NCBI RefSeq assembly: GCF_022385335.1
Contig: NZ_CP092431.1
Coordinates: 6,076,001 to 6,140,000 of the forward strand
Reading direction: 5' to 3'
Origin: Streptomyces deccanensis
GTDB lineage: Bacteria; Actinomycetota; Actinomycetes; Streptomycetales; Streptomycetaceae
Length of the DNA: 64,000 bases
Each line of letters begins with the position of its first letter. The stretch's first letter is position 1. Under the pieces are notes generated by a model that was given only the letters and a program-made list of their open reading frames with translations, ran no database searches and was not told the DNA's origin. This document shows positions 42,248 to 49,787 of this stretch, one piece after another. The position numbers and the translations under genes are program-made.

Positions 42248-43396
42248 TCATCTGGCCTCTCGCTCGGGTTCTACGTCCTCTTCGTCTTCGTCTTCGTCTA
42301 CGAGTTCTGCTTCGACTTCCTCGTCGGGTTCTTCGTCGGGTTCGTCGTCGTCCTCGTACTCGTCGGTGTCCTCGTCCTCCCAGTCGTCTTCCTCGTCCTC
42401 GTCCTCGGGCTCGTCCGCGTGCTTCGCCTCGGGCTCCTCCTCGTCCTCGCGCTCCTCCTCGTCCTCGCGCTCCTCCTCGTCCTCGGGCTCGTCCTCGTCG
42501 TACCGGCCCTCGGTGTCCTCTTCCTCGTTCTCTTCCTCGTCCTCCGGCTCCTGGACCTCTCCCTCGCGGATCTCTCCGCGCCAGCCGCCGGTGGCCTCGC
42601 CGCGCATCATGACGAACGTGCGGTAGAGCTTGAGGTCGAGGCGGGCGCGGCGGCCCTGGGCCCGGAACAGGCCGCCGACCTTCTCGAACAGCCCCTTGGG
42701 GAAGTACTCCAGGACCAGCAGCACCTTGGTGAGGTTGTCGCCGAGGGGGTGGAAGGTGACGACGCCCCTGGTGGTCGCCTTGTCGCCCTCGGACGTCCAG
42801 GCGATGCGCTCGTCGGGCACCTGTTCGGTGATGTTTCCGCGCCAGTGCCGGTTGGACTTGGCGACCTTGACGTGCCACTGGGTGGTGGTGTCGTCCTGCT
42901 GGTCGACGGCGACGACGCCCTTGGCGAACCGGCTGAACTCCTGGAACTGCGTCCACTGGTCGTACGCCTCGCGCACCGGCACACCCACGTCGATGTCCTC
43001 GATGATGGTGTGCCCCTTGCCGCTGCCGCCCTCGGGGTTCTTCCCACCTTTCTTGGCGCCGGCGTCCTTCGCCTTCTCCATGACGTCCCCGGCCTTCTCG
43101 CCGACGGCGTCCTTCGCCTTGCCCGTGGCGCCCTTCGCCTTGTCGACCAGCGCGTCCTTGGCGTGGGACGCGGTCGACGTCAGCGCCCCCGTGCTCATGT
43201 CGCCCAGCTTGCGCGCGCCCTCGCCGAGCCCGTGACCCACGTTCTGGAGCATCAGGGAGAGCCGGGCCTCGATGTAGTCCTCCAGCTCTTCCTTCAGCCG
43301 GGACGTGCCGGTGTTCCGGCCGGAGTCCTCCTCCGCCCTGTCGAGGGTGCCGGTGCCGCCGGCCGAGCCGCCCTTCGCCGTTCCGCGCTCAGCCAT
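42248..43396 (-). CDS. gvpZ: Gas vesicle protein GvpZ-like (SRPBCC domain)
   Basis: This 382-residue protein has a helical N-terminal region with Lys/Ala/Gly repeats (SHAKDALVDKAKGATGKAKD), an SRPBCC/START-like domain (about 130-280) and a very long acidic tail. The domain includes GHTIIEDIDVGVPVREAYDQ, WTQFQEFSRFAKGVV, and WRGNITEQVPDERIAW. The tail of about 95 residues is mostly Glu and Asp, with repeats such as EEREDEEEREDEEE. This matches the protein called gvpZ in S. coelicolor. It may solubilise other Gvp proteins. The start overlaps the gvpY stop by 8 bases. Confidence 0.88.
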   Translation of the reverse strand: MAERGTAKGGSAGGTGTLDRAEEDSGRNTGTSRLKEELEDYIEARLSLMLQNVGHGLGEGARKLGDMSTGALTSTASHAKDALVDKAKGATGKAKDAVGEKAGDVMEKAKDAGAKKGGKNPEGGSGKGHTIIEDIDVGVPVREAYDQWTQFQEFSRFAKGVVAVDQQDDTTTQWHVKVAKSNRHWRGNITEQVPDERIAWTSEGDKATTRGVVTFHPLGDNLTKVLLVLEYFPKGLFEKVGGLFRAQGRRARLDLKLYRTFVMMRGEATGGWRGEIREGEVQEPEDEEENEEEDTEGRYDEDEPEDEEEREDEEEREDEEEPEAKHADEPEDEDEEDDWEDEDTDEYEDDDEPDEEPDEEVEAELVDEDEDEEDVEPEREAR

Positions 43397-43973
43397 CGTC
43401 CTGCCTCCTCGACCGTGTGCCACTGCCGCTCCTGGTACGGCTCGCGGCGGCGGTCTTCTTCTTCGGGCGCGCGGTGCTCCTCGACTGCGGGGTGCTCCTC
43501 GACTGCGCGGTGCTCCTCGACTGCGGGGTGCTCTTGCGGCTCCTGGCCTGGCCCTTGGCCTTGCCCTTGTCCTGGCTCTCGTCCTCCGCCGTGCCCTCGT
43601 CCTCGTCCTCGACCTCGTCCTCGTCCTCGACCTCGTCCTCGGGTTCGGGTTCGGGCTCGTCGTCGTGCGCGCCGCCGTTGCCCTCGGCCCGTTCCCGCAG
43701 TCCCGCGGTGCGTTCGTGCAGGGCACCGGCCAGGTTGTCGGCCTTCGACGACAGCACGGAGGTCGCCGCGGCCTTGCCCGCGCCCGCCAGCTCGGACCGC
43801 ACCTGACGGGTGAGGTCGCTGAGGAACGGGGCGTCGAGCGCCTTGCCCAGCTGCCCGGGCCGGACCTGCGAGCCGGCCAGCAGCGCACCGAGGCCGAGGG
43901 CGAGCTTGGCCTTCTTCGTCCGCCCCAGCAGATAACCGCCGAGGACGGCCGCGCCCATGGTGGCGTTGTTCAT
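43389..43973 (-). CDS. gvpY: Gas vesicle-associated protein GvpY-like
   Basis: A 194-residue protein. The start NNATMGAAVLGGYLLGRTKK has a hydrophobic segment to about 32 (LGLGALLAGSQV). SDLTRQVRSELAGAGKAAATS and LHERTAGLRERAEGN follow. The last 90 residues alternate acidic (PEPEPEDEVEDEDEVEDEDEG) and basic Ser/Arg repeats, with SRST recurring every 6-7 residues (SRSTAQSRSTPQSRST). It is known only from actinobacterial gvp clusters, and its function is unclear. The ATG overlaps the gvpG stop. Confidence 0.85.
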   Translation of the reverse strand: MNNATMGAAVLGGYLLGRTKKAKLALGLGALLAGSQVRPGQLGKALDAPFLSDLTRQVRSELAGAGKAAATSVLSSKADNLAGALHERTAGLRERAEGNGGAHDDEPEPEPEDEVEDEDEVEDEDEGTAEDESQDKGKAKGQARSRKSTPQSRSTAQSRSTPQSRSTARPKKKTAAASRTRSGSGTRSRRQDDG

Positions 43974-44236
43974 GACTCCGTCTCCCTCTGCTGCTGCAGC
44001 CGGTAGGCGCTGATCTCCTCCAGCCGCCCCAGCAACTCCGCCTCGCGCCGCGCGAACGCCTCCTCGTCGATCTGCCCCTCGGTTCGCGCCCGCTCCAGAT
44101 TCACCAGCTCCTCCTGGACGGGCCCCGGGTCGTAGTACTCGTCCTCGGCGGCCTGCCGCACCTTGTCGAGCACCCACGCGACGCCCCGCACCGGGGCGAC
44201 CGGCAACGTCAGAATGGTCCCGACCAGTCCCACCAC
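43970..44236 (-). CDS. gvpG: Gas vesicle protein GvpG
   Basis: This 88-residue protein has the GvpG pattern: GLVGTILTLPVAPVRGVAWV then AEDEYYDPGPVQEELVNLER, and a coiled-coil-like C-terminus (EEAFARREAELLGRLEEISA). GvpG is a small accessory protein thought to support GvpF assembly or chaperoning. Start GTG with GGGAGG about 6 bases upstream. About 84 bp separates it from the gvpF stop, in which several GAAGCTC units repeat. Confidence 0.94.
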   Translation of the reverse strand: MVGLVGTILTLPVAPVRGVAWVLDKVRQAAEDEYYDPGPVQEELVNLERARTEGQIDEEAFARREAELLGRLEEISAYRLQQQRETES

Positions 44237-44264
44237 ATCGCCTCCCAGGTCATGTGACGGTCAT

Positions 44265-44330
44265 ACGAAGCTCGGACGGTCGTGCCAAGCTCATGCGAAG
44301 CTCGGGCTGTCGTACGAAGCTCAGACGAAG
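44265..44330. repeat. Degenerate GAAGCT repeats between gvpG and gvpF
   Basis: Four or five copies of a short unit (variants of ATACGAAGCTCGG, CATGCGAAGCTCGG, TACGAAGCTC, GACGAAGCTG) occur with a spacing of about 15 to 20 bases. They span most of the gap and reach into the last codons of gvpF. Copies are imperfect, so this looks like an old local duplication, or possibly binding or RNA-processing sites. Confidence 0.5.
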
Positions 44331-45046
44331 CTGTACGGCGGCAGCGGGCCGCGCAGCCGCAGTTCCACCCCCTCTCCCAGGGCCTCGGCCAGCTCCCCGC
44401 CGGCCTCGGCGAACTCGTCCGCCCGTTCGCCGTCCACCAGGAACGAGACGTTCACGAAGTACTGCTGGGAGGGCGGGGCGAGCCGCTCGTCCAGGGCGTA
44501 CGGCCGCAGCGCGGCGAGCGCCTCCTCGCCGAGCGCCTCCTGCCGGCTCTGCACCTCCTGGGCCACGAGTTCGCCGAGCGCGAGGCGGTCCTCGTACGTG
44601 CCGCCGCCCTCACGGATCGCGTCGTTCAGCTCGCGCGCCCGCGCGGACTCCGTCAGGACGGCGCGCAGGAGCGTGTCCTCGTCCAGTACGCCCTTGACGT
44701 TGAACTCCGCGCGCCCCGTGAGTGCGTCCAGACGCTGGGAGAACGCCTCGGCCTGCTCCTGGAGCAGCGCCTCCACGGCGGCCTCGTCCGGGGCGACGAA
44801 ACCGAAGCTCAGCGGCAGGATCGTGCCGTCGGCCCACAGCTGTTGCTGGACATCCTGGTGCGCCTCCACGTCCCGGCGGCTGACCGACAGGTCCTCGGGG
44901 GCCTCGCTGACGACGGCGCTCAGCTCGCCGTTGCTGACGGCGTGCAGGGGGGTGGGGTCCTCGCCGACGCCCTTGACGTCGTCCAGGCCCAGCGGATGCG
45001 CCGACTTGGTGATCGCGTAGACGTAGACCGACATCGGCTCGCTCAC
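44321..45046 (-). CDS. gvpF: Gas vesicle protein GvpF/GvpL
   Basis: About 241 residues. It has the GvpL/F family landmarks: [16 protein letters not shown] then [40 protein letters not shown] and [13 protein letters not shown]. The C-terminal [20 protein letters not shown] and [14 protein letters not shown] close the second domain. This is the only GvpF/L family protein in the cluster. In S. coelicolor there are two (gvpF and gvpL). The start at 45046 overlaps the gvpA stop (GTGA); an internal ATG at 45034 is possible. It takes part in vesicle assembly. Confidence 0.95.
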   Translation of the reverse strand: MSEPMSVYVYAITKSAHPLGLDDVKGVGEDPTPLHAVSNGELSAVVSEAPEDLSVSRRDVEAHQDVQQQLWADGTILPLSFGFVAPDEAAVEALLQEQAEAFSQRLDALTGRAEFNVKGVLDEDTLLRAVLTESARARELNDAIREGGGTYEDRLALGELVAQEVQSRQEALGEEALAALRPYALDERLAPPSQQYFVNVSFLVDGERADEFAEAGGELAEALGEGVELRLRGPLPPYSFV

Positions 45047-45519
45047 TCCTCACGGTCCCGGGAGGCGCGGCGGCTCGAAGCGCTCCGCCCGGAGCTCGCG
45101 CGCTGCTTCTCGCGCCTGGGCGCGTGCTCCACCTCCTCGTCGTCGTCGCCCCGCCTCTTCTGGAGCGAGTCGGTGACGGCCTCGACCGCCCCGGTGAGCG
45201 CCCCCTTGCTCTTGCCGCGAGCGCCCGACTCGGTGGCGTCCCCGACGATGTCCGTCAGCTGGGAGGGGGCCTTGCGCCCCGATTCCAGGTCGAGTCGGTT
45301 GCACGCCTCGGCGAAGCGCAGATAGGTGTCGACGCTGGCCACGACGACCCGGGCGTCGATCTTCAGGATCTCGATGCCCACCAGGGAGACGCGGACGAAC
45401 GCGTCGATGACAAGGCCCCGGTCGAGGACGAGTTCCAGCACGTCGTAGAGGTTCCCCGAGCCCCCGCCACCGCCACGGGGGGCGAGGGCGCCGCCCTCGC
45501 TCTGCGGCACCACAGTCAC
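45043..45519 (-). CDS. gvpA: Major gas vesicle protein GvpA (long-tailed form)
   Basis: GvpA forms the ribbed wall of the vesicle. The core is [40 protein letters not shown] and [15 protein letters not shown] (about 22-82), matching GvpA closely. An extra C-terminal tail of about 77 residues is basic and Ser-rich ([20 protein letters not shown], ending [10 protein letters not shown]), as in other Streptomyces copies and unlike haloarchaeal or cyanobacterial GvpA. The GTG at 45519 follows GGAGGG at 8 bases. The gene is second in the operon after gvpO. Confidence 0.95.
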   Translation of the reverse strand: MTVVPQSEGGALAPRGGGGGSGNLYDVLELVLDRGLVIDAFVRVSLVGIEILKIDARVVVASVDTYLRFAEACNRLDLESGRKAPSQLTDIVGDATESGARGKSKGALTGAVEAVTDSLQKRRGDDDEEVEHAPRREKQRASSGRSASSRRASRDREE

Positions 45520-45617
45520 GATCTCTTCCCTCCGAGTACGGGAAGCCGTCCGGCGAGGGCCGCGGGCCATGGCACCGACGGCCGCCGGGTTCGTCGGCGG
45601 CGGCCGTGGCTCGGCGG

Positions 45618-45947
45618 TCAGCGGGGGGAGCCCCGGTCGGTCTGCGCGCGCGTGTACCGGCGTCCGCGCTCGTACGCCAGCAACTTGCCCGCGGGGTCCA
45701 GAGACACCCGGTAGGCGGCCATCACGCTGGTCGTCTGCGGGATGCGCTCCAGCTCCATGACCTCGACCTGGGCCTCCCAGCCCTCGTCGGTCGGCTTCAG
45801 CGCGGAAACGGACTCGGGAGCGCGCCCGAGCAACTGGGAGAGCTGCTCGATCGCGCTCCGCATGGCCTCGGGCGCGGAGAGCCGCTCCTCGGCGGGCTCC
45901 TGCCGCGACGAGGAACGCTGCTTCTCCGACTCCCGGCCGTTCGTCAT
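45618..45947 (-). CDS. gvpO: Gas vesicle protein GvpO
   Basis: First gene of the cluster. The 109-residue protein has the GvpO family motif: [20 protein letters not shown] then [20 protein letters not shown] and [20 protein letters not shown]. GvpO is needed for vesicle formation in haloarchaea and may regulate gvp expression, but its role in actinobacteria is not clear. Three starts stack up (GTG 45953, ATG 45950, ATG 45947). The ATG at 45947 has AAGAAGG at the best spacing. Confidence 0.93.
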   Translation of the reverse strand: MTNGRESEKQRSSSRQEPAEERLSAPEAMRSAIEQLSQLLGRAPESVSALKPTDEGWEAQVEVMELERIPQTTSVMAAYRVSLDPAGKLLAYERGRRYTRAQTDRGSPR

Positions 45948-45964
45948 CATCACCTTCTTACCCT

Positions 45965-45988
45965 TTGTCCATCATCGTCCTTGGACAA
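45965..45988. promoter_or_regulatory. Inverted repeat upstream of the gvp operon
   Basis: Perfect arms TTGTCC and GGACAA with a 12-base spacer lie 18 bp upstream of the gvpO start. The site is in the 141-bp gap between the double-MerR regulator gene and gvpO. Dyads of this kind are typical for dimeric regulators. The double-MerR protein encoded just upstream is an obvious candidate, but direct binding is inferred. Confidence 0.5.
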
Positions 45989-46094
45989 GGCATATGCCAC
46001 CCCGGGAGGTGCCGGGACGCGTCATGGGGCGGGGGCGACGGTGTGATGGGCGGGGCGTGGGACCGGGTGCGGGGCCGGTGGGTGGTGTCGCGCG

Positions 46095-46817
46095 TCAGGT
46101 CAGATAGGTGTGGAGGTGGCCCGCGCCCTCCAGCATCGCCGCCGTGCGGGCGGTCAGGGCGGTGTGGCGGGTGGTGATCGCGGTGCGCAGGGCCTCCGTG
46201 CCGCCCTCCGCGCGGAGGTCTTCGAGGACGGGGCGGATGTCGTCGAGAAGGTAGTGGCTGCGGCGGAGAGCGAGGATGAAACGGGCGTCGCGCACCTCGT
46301 CGGGGGCGTAGTGGCGGTAGCCGGTGCCGCGTTCACGCCGGGGCGAGAGCAGGCCGGCGGCCTCCCAGACGCGCAGCGTCGACGTCCGCACACCGAGCAG
46401 CGCCGCGACCTCGCCGATCAGCAGGTCGGTCGCGGGAACGTCCTCCTCCGGAGGCTCCCCGGCCAGCGCCCGGAGCGCCTCCCCGGTCGCGCGCAACGCC
46501 ACCCGCTCCGCGTGCAGCGCCGCGTGCGCCTCGTCCACCAGCGCCAGTGCCCCCGGTACGTCCCCCTCGTGCACGGTCCGCATGATCCGCGTCGCCACGA
46601 CGGCCCCGTACCCCTTCGACAGCGCCCGGTACGTCAGCAGCGCCCGCCGGTGCGTCTCCCCGTAGAACCGGTACCCCGAGCCCGTGCGCGGCACCGGCGG
46701 CAGCACTCCGGCCTCCTCGTAGTTGCGGATCTGCTGCGTGGAGACACCGGAGAGCCGGGCGAGGTCGACGGGGCGGAGGCGGACGGGGGTGCTGGGAGGT
46801 GGGCCGGGAGCGGGCAT
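46095..46817 (-). CDS. Double-MerR (TioE-like) transcriptional regulator
   Basis: This 240-residue protein has two MerR-type DNA-binding modules. The first is about 15-75 (RPVDLARLSGVSTQQIRNYE, then GSGYRFYGETHRR). The second is about 130-200 (LLIGEVAALLGVRTSTLRVW, then GTGYRHYAPDEVRDARFILA). The architecture fits the TioE-like group named after the thiocoraline cluster. It reads toward the gvp genes on the same strand, 141 bp before gvpO. It may therefore control them, although proximity is the only evidence. Confidence 0.85.
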   Translation of the reverse strand: MPAPGPPPSTPVRLRPVDLARLSGVSTQQIRNYEEAGVLPPVPRTGSGYRFYGETHRRALLTYRALSKGYGAVVATRIMRTVHEGDVPGALALVDEAHAALHAERVALRATGEALRALAGEPPEEDVPATDLLIGEVAALLGVRTSTLRVWEAAGLLSPRRERGTGYRHYAPDEVRDARFILALRRSHYLLDDIRPVLEDLRAEGGTEALRTAITTRHTALTARTAAMLEGAGHLHTYLT

Positions 46818-46914
46818 CGGGTGGAAGGGTAGGGCGGTTGGGGCGCGGCGGGAGAGCGATTCCTGTGTGACCGGGGACACAGGGACGGGCGGGGGCGGGC
46901 GGACAGGGGAAGGC

Positions 46915-47685
46915 GTGGAGCAATCTTTGCGGGCACGCGTACGGGACGGCGATCCGGAGGCGTTCAGCGCGCTCTTCCGGGCGCACGCACAAGCGGTGTA
47001 CGGCCATGCCGCGCGGCTGACGGCCGACCGGAACGCGGCGGAGGACGTCGTCTCCCTGACCTTCCTGGAAGCCTGGCGACTGCGCGAGAAGCTGCTGTCG
47101 GACGCGGAGTTGGAAGACGGCGGTGGTGACGGTGGTGGTGACGGCGGTGCTGACGGTGGTGGTGACGCCAGTCTGCGGGCCTGGCTGTTCGGGATCGCCA
47201 CGAACGTGCTGCGCAACACCCGCCGCGCCGCCCGCCGGCACAGCGCCGCCCTCGCCCGGTTACCGGAACGACACGCCGAACGCGAGACCGTGCCCGACTT
47301 CGCCGACGCCCTGGTCGGCCGGATGGAGGACGCCGACCGGCTCGCCGCCGCCCACGCGGCCCTCGCCAAACTCCGCCGCCGTGAGCGCGAGGTCTTCGCG
47401 CTGTGCGTGTGGTCGGGGCTGAGCTACGCGGCCGCCGCCGACGCCCTCGGGGTGCCCGTCAGCACCGTACGGTCGCGGCTGGCCCGCGCCCGGCAGCGGC
47501 TGCGCGGTCTCGCCGAGGCGGAACTGGCACGGCGGCCCGAACGGCGCCCCGCACAGCACCCCGAACGCGGAAGAACGAGACCCCTCCCCGGCGGCGGACA
47601 GATACCTGTCGACCGCACCGAGCCGGTCGGTCCGACACAGGCCCCGGCACAGGCACGGGCACAGGCACAGGAGAGAGGCCGATGA
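46915..47685 (+). CDS. ECF-like sigma-70 family factor (module 2)
   Basis: This 256-residue factor is a paralogue of the one at 31.9 kb. FSALFRAHAQAVYGHAARLT, AEDVVSLTFLEAWRLR and WLFGIATNVLRNTRR form region 2. REVFALCVWSGLSYAAAADA then LGVPVSTVRSRLARAR form region 4. Between the helices of region 2 it has an expanded acidic-glycine loop (DGGGDGGGDGGADGGGD), encoded by four 12-bp repeats. Start GTG with GGGGAAGG just upstream. It is followed by an overlapping membrane partner gene and is divergent from the double-MerR gene. Confidence 0.93.
   Translation: MEQSLRARVRDGDPEAFSALFRAHAQAVYGHAARLTADRNAAEDVVSLTFLEAWRLREKLLSDAELEDGGGDGGGDGGADGGGDASLRAWLFGIATNVLRNTRRAARRHSAALARLPERHAERETVPDFADALVGRMEDADRLAAAHAALAKLRRREREVFALCVWSGLSYAAAADALGVPVSTVRSRLARARQRLRGLAEAELARRPERRPAQHPERGRTRPLPGGGQIPVDRTEPVGPTQAPAQARAQAQERGR
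47119..47166 (+). repeat. Four 12-bp tandem repeats inside the sigma gene
   Basis: Four consecutive 12-base units (GGCGGTGGTGAC and near variants, one or two substitutions) lie in frame in the sigma gene. They encode a Gly-Gly-Gly-Asp loop. A change in copy number would lengthen or shorten the loop without a frameshift. Confidence 0.85.
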
Positions 47686-48764
47686 ACCCCTTGAACAACG
47701 CGAACCACTTGCACAACGCGAACCCCGTGCACGACGCGGAACGTGCGGAGCTGGCACGGCTGTTGCCCAGTCCCGGCGAACCGCTCCTGTCCGACGACCG
47801 GCTGGCGCGACTGGAGGACCACCTCATGCAGGAGCTGACCGGCGAGGCCACCGTACGGATCACCGGGACGCGCGCGCCGGAGACGGGGAGGCGCACGCGC
47901 CGCCGGTGCGCCGTCGTCGCGCTGCCGCTCGGCGTGGCCGCCGCCGTCCTCGCCACCGTCGTCGCGACCGGCGTTGTCGGCCAGGGGTCCGCCGACGACG
48001 ACCAGGACGCGGCCGGGCTGCTGCGGCGCGTCGCCACCGCCGCGACGGACGGCGAGCCCACGCCCGTCCGCGACGACCAGTTCCTCTACATCGCGACGCA
48101 GGGCGTGTCGAGGGGCTCGGCGGCCTCGGCGGGCGGTGGCCAGAGCACGGACAGAGGGAAGGAGGGGAAGGAGGGGAAGGACGGGCCGGGTTCGGAGACC
48201 GACTACCCGTTCCGGCGGACCGACTGGATCTCCGCCGACGGCAGCCGGAACGGACTCGCCCGGACCACCTGGCTGGAGGGGCAGCCGCTGGCCCGGGACA
48301 TGAACGGGGAGGTCGTCGACGAACCCCTGGCGCGGTCGATGGACGACGTCGAGTACATGACGCTCGGCGCGGACCGGGACCACAGCTACTACGACGAGCT
48401 GCGGTCGCTGCCCACGGACCCCGACAAGCTCTACGACAAGGTGTGGGCGGAGACGCGCGGCCAGGGCCCCACGCATGAGGAGGCCGCCATGGAATACATC
48501 ACGACGATGCTCCGGGGGGCGCAGCTGCTGCCCGAACTCAACGGCGCGCTGTTCCGCGTGGCCGCCAAGATCTCCGGCGTCCGGGTCGTCGAGAAGGCGG
48601 AGGACGCCGTGGGCCGCCAGGGCGTCGGCCTGGCCTTCGGCGAGGCCGACCACCCTGACGTATGGGTCTTCGACAAGAACACCTTCAAATACCTGGGCAC
48701 GGACGAGGAGGCCCTACTGGAGGTCGGCGTCGTCGACAAGAAGGGCCAGGAACTGAAGGACTGA
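47682..48764 (+). CDS. CU044_5270-type membrane protein, partner of sigma module 2
   Basis: About 360 residues. Cytosolic start with Asn/His repeats (NNANHLHNANPVHDAERAEL) then LSDDRLARLEDHLMQELTGE. One helix follows (about 75-98: VVALPLGVAAAVLATVVATG). The outer domain resembles the protein of module 1: RDDQFLYIATQG, RRTDWISADGSRNGL, EAAMEYITTMLRGAQLLPEL, ALFRVAAKISGVRVVEKAED. The ATG sits in the sigma stop (ATGA), so the pair is translationally coupled. A regulatory role for this partner is presumed only from the conserved pairing. Confidence 0.84.
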   Translation: MNPLNNANHLHNANPVHDAERAELARLLPSPGEPLLSDDRLARLEDHLMQELTGEATVRITGTRAPETGRRTRRRCAVVALPLGVAAAVLATVVATGVVGQGSADDDQDAAGLLRRVATAATDGEPTPVRDDQFLYIATQGVSRGSAASAGGGQSTDRGKEGKEGKDGPGSETDYPFRRTDWISADGSRNGLARTTWLEGQPLARDMNGEVVDEPLARSMDDVEYMTLGADRDHSYYDELRSLPTDPDKLYDKVWAETRGQGPTHEEAAMEYITTMLRGAQLLPELNGALFRVAAKISGVRVVEKAEDAVGRQGVGLAFGEADHPDVWVFDKNTFKYLGTDEEALLEVGVVDKKGQELKD

Positions 48765-49270
48765 CGCGGGATGCCGGCCGCCAACCGCCCGCCCGGTGCC
48801 CGACGCTGTCTGACGCCCGCCGGCCGCCGGGCCGGCAGCCGCCCGCCACCCGCCGCCGGCTCCCGGACCGGCAGCCGCCCGCCGACCGGTGCCCGAGGTT
48901 GGCTGGGGGCCCGACGGCCGACCGGTGCCCGACCCCTGCCCGTCCCCGTCGCCCATCGGCCGCCCGGTGCCCGAGGCCTCTCTGACGCCCGCCGGTTGCC
49001 GCCGCCCGCCGGTTGTCTGGCGCCAGCCGGCTGTCTGACGCTCGACGGCTTCCGAAGCCCCATGGCTGTCCGAGCCCGCCCGCCGCCCGGTGCCCGAGGC
49101 TGGCCGCTGCCCGACGGCCGACCGGCGCCCGGTGCCCGAGGCTGGCCGCTGCCCGACGGCCGACCGGCGCCCGGTGCCCGAGGCTGGCCGCTGCCCGACG
49201 GCCGACCGGCGCCCGGTGGCCCACGGGGGGCGGTGGCCAACCGGAGCCCGCCGGTCGGTCGGTGGCGGCG
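48765..49270. repeat. GC-rich minisatellite with three perfect 42-bp units
   Basis: This 506-bp gap is built largely from a decayed repeat related to CGGTGCCCGAGGCTGGCC and CGACGGCCGACCGGCGCC. Three perfect copies of 42 bp sit at 49088-49213, with a partial fourth. An older, slightly altered copy (43 bp) is near 48887-48929. Short fragments (GCCCGCCGG, GACGCCCGCCGG) fill the rest. Open frames on both strands are by-products of the composition; no coding is supported. It separates sigma module 2 from the PLDc_N gene. Confidence 0.8.
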
Positions 49271-49702
49271 TTATGCCTCCTCGCCGTCCTTCTTGTCCCG
49301 CTTCTCGTTCTGGGCGCCGCCCGTCTCGCCGTTGTCCCGCTCCTGCCGCTTCAGTTCCTCCTCGCGGCGGCGCAGGTCGGCCTCCCAGCTCTTCAGGAGC
49401 GACTCGTCCTTCTTGTTGTCCTCGGCGAGGGACTTCAGGAACTCGGGGTTGTCGTCGGGCGCGACGTACTCCGTGCGGTGGTTGCGGTGCCACTCCGAGG
49501 GCGTGCGCCCCCCGGCGGGGACGCTGCGGAGCTTGCCCGCGGCGAGCCAGGCGATCGGTCCCACGATCCAGAAGAGCAGGATGATGAAGACCCACGCGAT
49601 CTTCGGCAGGTGCTTCGCCTCGTCCTCGGGGGTGTTGAGACAGTCGATGAACGCGTAGATGGTCAGCGCCAACGGCACGAGGTACATCAACAGCCTGAGC
49701 AT
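49271..49702 (-). CDS. PLDc_N (phospholipase D N-terminal-like) membrane protein
   Basis: This 143-residue protein has two hydrophobic segments (LLMYLVPLALTIYAFIDCL and IAWVFIILLFWIVGPIAWLA) with the PLDc_N pattern ending in GKLR. A long charged C-terminal part (ADLRRREEELKRQERDN) is likely a coiled coil. There is no PLD catalytic domain. Such proteins are common membrane factors of unknown role in Streptomyces. The gene is divergent from the UbiD-like gene across about 85 bp. Confidence 0.88.
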   Translation of the reverse strand: MLRLLMYLVPLALTIYAFIDCLNTPEDEAKHLPKIAWVFIILLFWIVGPIAWLAAGKLRSVPAGGRTPSEWHRNHRTEYVAPDDNPEFLKSLAEDNKKDESLLKSWEADLRRREEELKRQERDNGETGGAQNEKRDKKDGEEA

Positions 49703-49787
49703 GGAACAGCCCCCTGGAAGCGGTGGCGGGGCCGTGCACTGGGCCCCGTGACGGGGTCAGGGTAGCCCCTCGGGGATACTGGACCCC

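Noticed and set aside
43440..43640. Possible long protein on the plus strand across the gas-vesicle cluster
   Set aside because: Runs of Leu/Val are the complement of acidic and Ser/Arg repeats in gvpY and gvpZ; no real coding.
48771..49658. Open frames with Pro/Arg/Gly repeats across the minisatellite
   Set aside because: Same composition on both strands, no domain, no ribosome site; caused by GC-rich repeats without stops.
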